DNA of 8,860 nt from assembly GCA_003560215.1 (NCBI GenBank), contig PWIY01000194.1:1-8860 (forward strand). The letters run 5' to 3'. The translations under genes were made by a program, and so were the position numbers. Under the pieces are notes generated by a model, which searched no databases, was not told where the DNA came from, and saw nothing but the letters and a program-made list of their open reading frames with translations. The number at the start of each line of letters is the position of its first letter. The stretch's first letter is position 1. Positions 4,841-8,860 of this stretch are shown piece after piece. The stretch is from Bacteroidales bacterium (GTDB lineage Bacteria; Bacteroidota; Bacteroidia; Bacteroidales; UBA7960).

Positions 4841-7033
4841 ATGTCTTTAATCTTTTGGTTGGTTCCGATTAGTGCCCTTTTTGCGCTTGGCTTTGCCTGG
4901 TATTTTTTCCGCCAGATGATGTCGATGGATGAAGGCACAGATATGATGAAAAAAATTGCCACCCACGTTCGCAAGGGAGCTTCCGCTTACCTGCGACAGC
5001 AATACAAGGTGGTGATCATCGTGTTCCTTGTAATTACGGTGATCTTTTCTTTTCTCGCCTACGGCCTGGGGGTCCAGAACAACTGGGTCCCCTTCGCATT
5101 TATAACCGGCGGTTTTTTCTCAGGACTTGCCGGTTTTTTTGGCATGAAAGCGGCCACTTATGCAAGTGGAAGGGTGGCCAATGCATGCCGGTCCTCACTT
5201 GACGGAGGCCTTCGCCTGGCATTTCGAAGTGGTGCTGTGATGGGATTGGTGGTGGTCGGCCTTGTCCTGCTCGACATCTCACTTTGGTTTATTGTGTTGA
5301 ATATCTTCATTCCCGAAACCTTTGACGGGTATCAGCTGATGACCATTACGGCCATTATGCTGACGTTTGGTATGGGAGCCTCAACGCAGGCGCTGTTTGC
5401 CCGTGTGGGTGGTGGTATTTACACGAAAGCTGCGGATGTGGGTGCCGACCTGGTAGGGAAAGTGGAGGCAGGAATTCCGGAGGATGACCCGAGGAACCCG
5501 GCCACCATCGCCGATAATGTGGGTGACAACGTCGGAGATGTCGCCGGTATGGGAGCTGACCTGTTTGAGTCGTTTGCTGCCTCCATCCTGGCTACAGCAC
5601 TGCTGGGAGCTGCTGCTTTTATGGGTTATGGCCTTGACGTGCAGTTCAATGCTGTGGTTGCGCCGATGCTGATAGCATCAATGGGTACACTTTTGTCAAT
5701 TGCAGGGGTGTTCATGGTGCGCACAAGGGAGGGTGCCAGTCAAAAGGAATTGTTGCGATCGCTGGGTTTTGGCGTGAACATGAGTGCCGGACTGATTGTG
5801 GTTGCTTCCTTTTTGGTGCTGTATTATCTTGACCTGCCCAATTACCTTGGTTTGTGGGGGGCGATTGTTACCGGTCTGCTTGCGGGTATAGCCATAGGCC
5901 AGTCCACGGAGTATTTCACCGCCTCAGCCTACAAGCCGACCAGAAAAATTGCAGAATCGAGCCAGACAGGTACTGCCACCCTCATTATCAGTGGTGTTGG
6001 AACCGGGCTGATATCGGCAGCAGTCCCCTTGTTCATCATTGTGGTGGCCATTACGCTCGCATTTTTATTTGCCACCGGCTTTACATGTGATATTGCCAGC
6101 CTGAATTACGGATTATACGGCATCGGAATTGCAGCCGTGGGCTTGCTTTCAACCCTGGGTATTACACTTGCCACGGATGCCTACGGTCCCATTGCCGATA
6201 ATGCCGGAGGAAACGCTGAAATGTGCGGCCTCGGGTCAGAAGTAAGGGCGCGTACGGATGCCCTGGATGCATTGGGAAATACCACCGCAGCCACCGGAAA
6301 AGGCTTTGCCATTGGTTCGGCAGCCCTGACTGCCCTGGCTTTGCTTGCGTCTTATTTTGAAGAGGTCAGAATGATGTTCGTGAAGTTTCTTGACCGTCCG
6401 CAGGAATTGATCAACGGAACTCCGGCCATTGAAGCCGAGTTTATTGATTTTGTCAACCACTATGAAGTTCACCTGATGAATCCCAAGGTAATTGTGGGGA
6501 TTTTGCTGGGTGTGATGGCTGTCTTTTTATTTAGTGGAATGACAATGAATGCTGTGGGTCGCGCGGCACAGAAAATGGTCGATGAGGTGCGCAGGCAATT
6601 CTCTTCCATCCCTGGAATTATGGACAGAAAGGCCGAACCGGATTATGCCCGGTGTGTGTCCATTTCCACCAAGGGAGCCCAGCAGGAAATGATGGCACCT
6701 TCACTCATTGCTCTCCTGATCCCGGTCATGGTGGGCATATTGTTCGGAGTACCCGGCATTGCGGGCCTGCTTTTGGGAACCATCTCCTCGGGTTTTGCCC
6801 TTGCCATCTTTATGGCCAATGCAGGCGGAGCATGGGACAATGCGAAAAAATACATCGAAGAAGGTCATTACGGTGGAAGGGGCTCTGAAGGGCACAGGGC
6901 AGCTGTCAACGGAGATACAGTGGGTGACCCGTTCAAAGATACCTCCGGCCCGAGTCTGAATATTCTGATCAAGCTCATGGTGATGGCCTCGGTTGTAACC
7001 GTTGGGCTCGCTGTTGCATACGCGGTGTTTTAA
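4841..7033 (+). CDS. hppA: Membrane-integral pyrophosphatase, K+-dependent, probably Na+ or Na+/H+ pumping
   Basis: This inner-membrane pump hydrolyses pyrophosphate and moves cations outward. The 730-residue product has the family's usual size, and about 16 membrane segments are expected. Active-site motifs are all present: DVGADLVGKVE (199-209), DPRNPATIADNVGDNVGD (216-233), DAYGPIADNAGGNAEM (from 446), NAGGAWDNAKKY (660-671) and GDTVGDPFKDTSGPS (from 692). In the NTTAATGKGFAIGSA block, Ala483 and Gly486 occupy the sites where K+-independent enzymes have Lys and Thr, so K+ dependence is expected. Glu243 in GADLFES sits at the gate position of sodium-pumping enzymes. Thr89, Phe93, Asp145 and Met178 resemble the four residues I recall as marking Na+/H+ co-pumping enzymes such as that of Bacteroides vulgatus. 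The ATG at 4841 begins the first membrane helix directly. The gene is divergent from the nucleotide cluster and appears monocistronic. Confidence 0.97.
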   Translation: MSLIFWLVPISALFALGFAWYFFRQMMSMDEGTDMMKKIATHVRKGASAYLRQQYKVVIIVFLVITVIFSFLAYGLGVQNNWVPFAFITGGFFSGLAGFFGMKAATYASGRVANACRSSLDGGLRLAFRSGAVMGLVVVGLVLLDISLWFIVLNIFIPETFDGYQLMTITAIMLTFGMGASTQALFARVGGGIYTKAADVGADLVGKVEAGIPEDDPRNPATIADNVGDNVGDVAGMGADLFESFAASILATALLGAAAFMGYGLDVQFNAVVAPMLIASMGTLLSIAGVFMVRTREGASQKELLRSLGFGVNMSAGLIVVASFLVLYYLDLPNYLGLWGAIVTGLLAGIAIGQSTEYFTASAYKPTRKIAESSQTGTATLIISGVGTGLISAAVPLFIIVVAITLAFLFATGFTCDIASLNYGLYGIGIAAVGLLSTLGITLATDAYGPIADNAGGNAEMCGLGSEVRARTDALDALGNTTAATGKGFAIGSAALTALALLASYFEEVRMMFVKFLDRPQELINGTPAIEAEFIDFVNHYEVHLMNPKVIVGILLGVMAVFLFSGMTMNAVGRAAQKMVDEVRRQFSSIPGIMDRKAEPDYARCVSISTKGAQQEMMAPSLIALLIPVMVGILFGVPGIAGLLLGTISSGFALAIFMANAGGAWDNAKKYIEEGHYGGRGSEGHRAAVNGDTVGDPFKDTSGPSLNILIKLMVMASVVTVGLAVAYAVF

Positions 7034-7079
7034 TTGATCCGTACTGCCCGGAGTGATCGTTGCGGGGCTGACATGCTTT

Positions 7080-7132
7080 TCAGCCAGGTTTTGGCTGACC
7101 GGCTGCACTTACCGGCTCTGAATCGGGTTCAG
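7080..7132 (+). terminator. Stem-loops downstream of hppA, possible transcript end
   Basis: Two short hairpins follow the hppA stop. TCAGCCA (7080-7086) pairs with TGGCTGA (7092-7098) around a 5-base loop, and CTGAA (7118-7122) pairs with TTCAG (7128-7132) around TCGGG. Neither is followed by a clear T run, so neither is a standard intrinsic terminator. They may stabilise the 3' end or work with Rho. A short T run occurs at 7157-7161, further downstream. Confidence 0.3.
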
Positions 7133-7156
7133 GGATACTCTCCGTCCGGATTGCCG

Positions 7157-7246
7157 TTTTTCCCGGAATCCTCCATGGAACGGGAATCCTCTATGGAACG
7201 GGAATTCTCCATGGAACGGGAACTCTCCATGGAGCACATATCCCGG
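7157..7246 (+). repeat. 18-bp tandem repeat, three good copies plus degenerate flanks
   Basis: Three 18-bp units at 7175-7192, 7193-7210 and 7211-7228 share the first twelve bases, ATGGAACGGGAA, and vary in the last six. A degenerate unit precedes them (7157-7174, ending CGGAATCCTCC) and another follows (7229-7246, beginning ATGGAG). The junctions carry the palindrome TCCATGGA or a near copy, and TTCCCG at 7160-7165 is the reverse complement of the repeated CGGGAA. The array ends about 20 bases before the -7 box of the UDP-glucuronate decarboxylase gene. Its period is a multiple of three, but the short frame through it has no other sign of coding. Confidence 0.85.
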
Positions 7247-7265
7247 TGTTGCTTATATTTTTAAC

Positions 7266-7273
7266 TATATTTG
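7266..7273 (+). promoter_or_regulatory. Candidate -7 box of the UDP-glucuronate decarboxylase gene
   Basis: TATATTTG matches the Bacteroidota -7 consensus TAnnTTTG exactly and ends 4 bases before the ATG at 7278. The implied start of transcription is at or next to the ATG, so the mRNA would be leaderless or nearly so. The nearest TTG that could act as a -33 element (7249-7251) is 14 bases away, shorter than usual, which weakens the call. Confidence 0.45.
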
Positions 7274-7277
7274 TTGT

Positions 7278-8222
7278 ATGAAGCGAAAAAGGGTTCTGGT
7301 TACCGGTGGTGCCGGATTTATCGGGTCGCACCTGTGTGAGCGACTGCTCAGTAAAGGTTACGATGTACTGTGTGTGGATTCATATTTTACCGGGACCCGT
7401 GATAATATTGTTCATCTCTTTGATAATCATCGTTTTGAGGTTATCCGTCACGACATTACCAAAGAGCTTTTCGTTGAAGTGGATGAGATTTACAACCTGG
7501 CCTGTCCTGCTTCCCCGGTTCATTACCAGTACAATCCCATTAAAACCATCAAAACTTCGGTGATGGGGGCGATTCACGTACTAGGACTGGCAAAAAGGGT
7601 TAAAGCCAGGGTTCTGCAGGCATCTACCAGTGAGGTTTACGGCGACCCACAAAGCAGCCCGCAACATGAGAGTTACTGGGGCAACGTGAACCCCGTAGGG
7701 ATCAGGTCCTGTTATGACGAGGGCAAACGTTGTGCTGAAACACTTTTCATGGATTATCACCGCCAGAACCAGGTCAAAATTAAAATTGCCCGGATTTTTA
7801 ATACCTACGGACCAAGAATGCAGCCCGACGACGGCAGGGTGGTTTCCAACTTTATTATGCAGGCCCTGAAGAATGAAAACCTGACCATTTATGGAGACGG
7901 AACACAGACGCGCAGTTTTCAGTATATTGATGATTTGCTTGACGGGCTGACCGGGCTGATGAATACCGGAGATGAAATTACCGGACCGGTTAACCTGGGC
8001 AACAAGAATGAATTTACCATCAACGAACTTGCACAGATGGTACTTGATCTGACCGGTTCCCGATCCAAAATCACTTACCTTCCTTTGCCGGAAAATGATC
8101 CTGTTCAGCGCAGGCCCGACACCATGTATGCCCGGGAGTTGCTGAACTGGGAGGCGGCCATTCCCCTGCGTGAGGGACTGGAGAAAACCATTGCCTACTT
8201 TGATTCTCTTCTCAGGGGTTAG
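7278..8222 (+). CDS. UDP-glucuronate decarboxylase (UDP-xylose synthase)
   Basis: This cytosolic enzyme of the extended short-chain dehydrogenase family oxidises and decarboxylates UDP-glucuronate to UDP-xylose, keeping NAD+ bound. The 314-residue product has the usual length of bacterial soluble forms. It begins with the NAD-binding GGAGFIGSHL (10-19). It then shows NLACPASPVHYQYNPIKT, which is characteristic of this subfamily, TSEVYGDP (117-124) with catalytic Thr and Glu, the Tyr146-xxx-Lys150 pair in YDEGKR, RIFNTYGPRM (172-181) and GDGTQTRSFQYIDD (206-219). The last block and the ACPASP block separate it from UDP-glucose epimerases and dTDP-glucose dehydratases. The product feeds cell-surface polysaccharide synthesis. 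The ATG at 7278 starts directly on the Rossmann strand and no other start is plausible. Neighbouring genes are not sugar enzymes, so it appears to stand alone. Confidence 0.94.
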   Translation: MKRKRVLVTGGAGFIGSHLCERLLSKGYDVLCVDSYFTGTRDNIVHLFDNHRFEVIRHDITKELFVEVDEIYNLACPASPVHYQYNPIKTIKTSVMGAIHVLGLAKRVKARVLQASTSEVYGDPQSSPQHESYWGNVNPVGIRSCYDEGKRCAETLFMDYHRQNQVKIKIARIFNTYGPRMQPDDGRVVSNFIMQALKNENLTIYGDGTQTRSFQYIDDLLDGLTGLMNTGDEITGPVNLGNKNEFTINELAQMVLDLTGSRSKITYLPLPENDPVQRRPDTMYARELLNWEAAIPLREGLEKTIAYFDSLLRG

Positions 8223-8243
8223 ATGATGAGGTATAAAATGCTA

Positions 8244-8288
8244 AGGTTTAGGGGTTTGAAAAAATCAAACAAACATTTAAACTTTTTT
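8244..8288 (+). terminator. Probable intrinsic terminator after the UDP-glucuronate decarboxylase gene
   Basis: A nested AT-rich hairpin follows the stop. The inner stem is GTTTGA (8254-8259) with TCAAAC (8265-8270) around five A bases, and the outer stem is GTTTA (8246-8250) with TAAAC (8278-8282). Six T bases follow immediately at 8283-8288. The geometry fits a Rho-independent terminator, although the stems are poor in G and C and the outer arms are unequally spaced. Confidence 0.5.
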
Positions 8289-8294
8289 GTGTTT

Positions 8295-8322
8295 ATGGCC
8301 TCGCCATTTATCAGTAATTTCG
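8295..8322 (+). promoter_or_regulatory. Weak promoter region upstream of the acyl-CoA synthetase-like gene
   Basis: TAATTTCG (8315-8322) differs from the TAnnTTTG -7 consensus at one fixed position and lies 20 bases before the ATG. No clear -33 box is at the right spacing. A perfect small dyad, ATGGC (8295-8299) with GCCAT (8303-8307), lies where the spacer of such a promoter would be. The terminator just upstream implies that a new promoter must exist in this gap. Confidence 0.25.
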
Positions 8323-8342
8323 CAGCATAATTGCCTTTTGCT

Positions 8343-8860
8343 ATGAAAATACCTGATGTTTTAACGTTTCGTCACCTGGTTGAAAACAGTACTTCCCGTT
8401 ACGGTGATACCCCGGCCCTTGGTTATGCAGGAGGGGATAGGATGACATACAACGATGTCAGTGAAGGGATTACAAGGTTAACCGATATATTGATTTCAGG
8501 AGGGGTGCAATCCGGCGATCGTGTGATGCTGCTGGGACAGAATATGCCCAACTGGGGTGTTTCGTACCTGGCCGTGACCAGCATGGGTGCGGTGGTTGTA
8601 CCTGTACTGACAGATTTTTCTGAGGAAGAAATTGCCAAACTTATCGGGCATAGCGAGGCCAAAGCGCTGATTGTTTCCGAAAAGCTATCACCCAAACTGC
8701 AAGGTACTTTCCCTGAAACCCTGAAAATGGCTGTGCTGATGGATGATTTTCGGGAGATCAGCCTGGGCATGCTGGAAATGACCGGAACGGTCGGCGATGC
8801 AGAGCCACGAAGTCGTGAAGGCGTTGGGATGCCCCCGGCTCCAAGAGAGGATGACCTGGC
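8343..8860 (+). CDS. AMP-forming acyl-CoA synthetase-like protein, 5' part
   Basis: The frame is open from the ATG at 8343 to the window end, giving 172 codons plus two bases. The N-terminus reads as an AMP-binding (ANL superfamily) enzyme: FRHLVENSTSRYGDTPALGYAGGDRMTYNDV (about residues 9-39), then the VQSGDRVMLLGQNMPNWGVSYLAVTSMGAVVVPV block (about 55-88), TDFSEEEIAKLIGHSEAKALIVSEKL, and a divergent stretch after that. These enzymes activate a carboxylic acid as acyl-AMP and join it to CoA. By its N-terminus it is most like long-chain fatty acid CoA ligases. The P-loop-like Ser/Thr/Gly motif, the adenylate-binding and the C-terminal Lys regions lie beyond the window, so substrate and integrity cannot be judged. 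It follows the decarboxylase after 120 bp containing a terminator, so it is likely a separate unit. Confidence 0.85.
   Translation, partial: MKIPDVLTFRHLVENSTSRYGDTPALGYAGGDRMTYNDVSEGITRLTDILISGGVQSGDRVMLLGQNMPNWGVSYLAVTSMGAVVVPVLTDFSEEEIAKLIGHSEAKALIVSEKLSPKLQGTFPETLKMAVLMDDFREISLGMLEMTGTVGDAEPRSREGVGMPPAPREDDL

Noticed and set aside
6701..7108. Open frame on the - strand, 135 codons
   Set aside because: It is antisense to the 3' end of hppA, whose frame carries conserved active-site motifs to the stop.
7157..7246. CRISPR array
   Set aside because: The units are 18 bp and directly adjacent with no unique spacers, and no cas gene is present.
7034..7264. Short + strand frame containing MERESS/MEREFS repeats
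   Set aside because: It would start at a TTG directly after the hppA stop, and the repeats simply reflect the 18-bp DNA repeat. There is no family match, so I report only the DNA repeat.
8423..8770. Open frame on the - strand, 115 codons
   Set aside because: It is antisense to the acyl-CoA synthetase-like gene, whose N-terminal domain is clear on the + strand.

Overview
This window looks like ordinary chromosomal DNA from a member of the phylum Bacteroidota. The evidence is the protein families present: a Bacteroidota-type protein usually labelled 'asparagine synthetase B', a NupC-type transporter with a lipoprotein-like N-terminus, and a Bacteroides-like membrane pyrophosphatase. There are also promoter-like sequences of the Bacteroidota form (TAnnTTTG), and several starts lack a clear Shine-Dalgarno sequence. 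I see no insertion sequence, phage gene, tRNA, rRNA or CRISPR array, and no sign of recent transfer.

Layout. Positions 1-720 (+) hold the 3' part of the 'asparagine synthetase B'-like gene. It ends tail-to-tail, only 2 bp from a leftward cluster that reads, in transcription order, a DUF151 'bifunctional nuclease' with a UVR tail (4620-4021), a NupC-family nucleoside transporter (4017-2161), thymidylate synthase thyA (2067-1276) and dihydrofolate reductase (1232-723). A 220-bp divergent promoter region separates this cluster from hppA, a membrane-integral pyrophosphatase (4841-7033, +). After a 244-bp gap with stem-loops and an 18-bp tandem repeat comes a UDP-glucuronate decarboxylase (7278-8222, +). 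Then follow a probable terminator and the first 172 codons of an AMP-forming acyl-CoA synthetase-like gene (8343 to the window end, +).

How the genes may work together. ThyA makes dTMP and oxidises methylene-tetrahydrofolate to dihydrofolate, and DHFR regenerates tetrahydrofolate. NupC imports nucleosides for salvage, so three of the four leftward genes form a plausible nucleotide-supply cluster, with the DUF151 protein as the unexplained leading member. The divergent hppA uses pyrophosphate, a by-product of nucleic-acid and nucleotide-sugar synthesis, to pump ions. Its sequence fits a potassium-dependent pump of the Bacteroides type that may move both sodium and protons. The decarboxylase makes UDP-xylose for surface polysaccharide. 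The acyl-CoA synthetase activates fatty acids.

No wholly new system is evident. The points most worth a second look are the lipoprotein-like domain fused to the nucleoside transporter, the dual-ion signature of the pyrophosphatase, the 18-bp tandem repeat upstream of the decarboxylase, and a -7 box so close to the decarboxylase ATG that its transcript may be leaderless.
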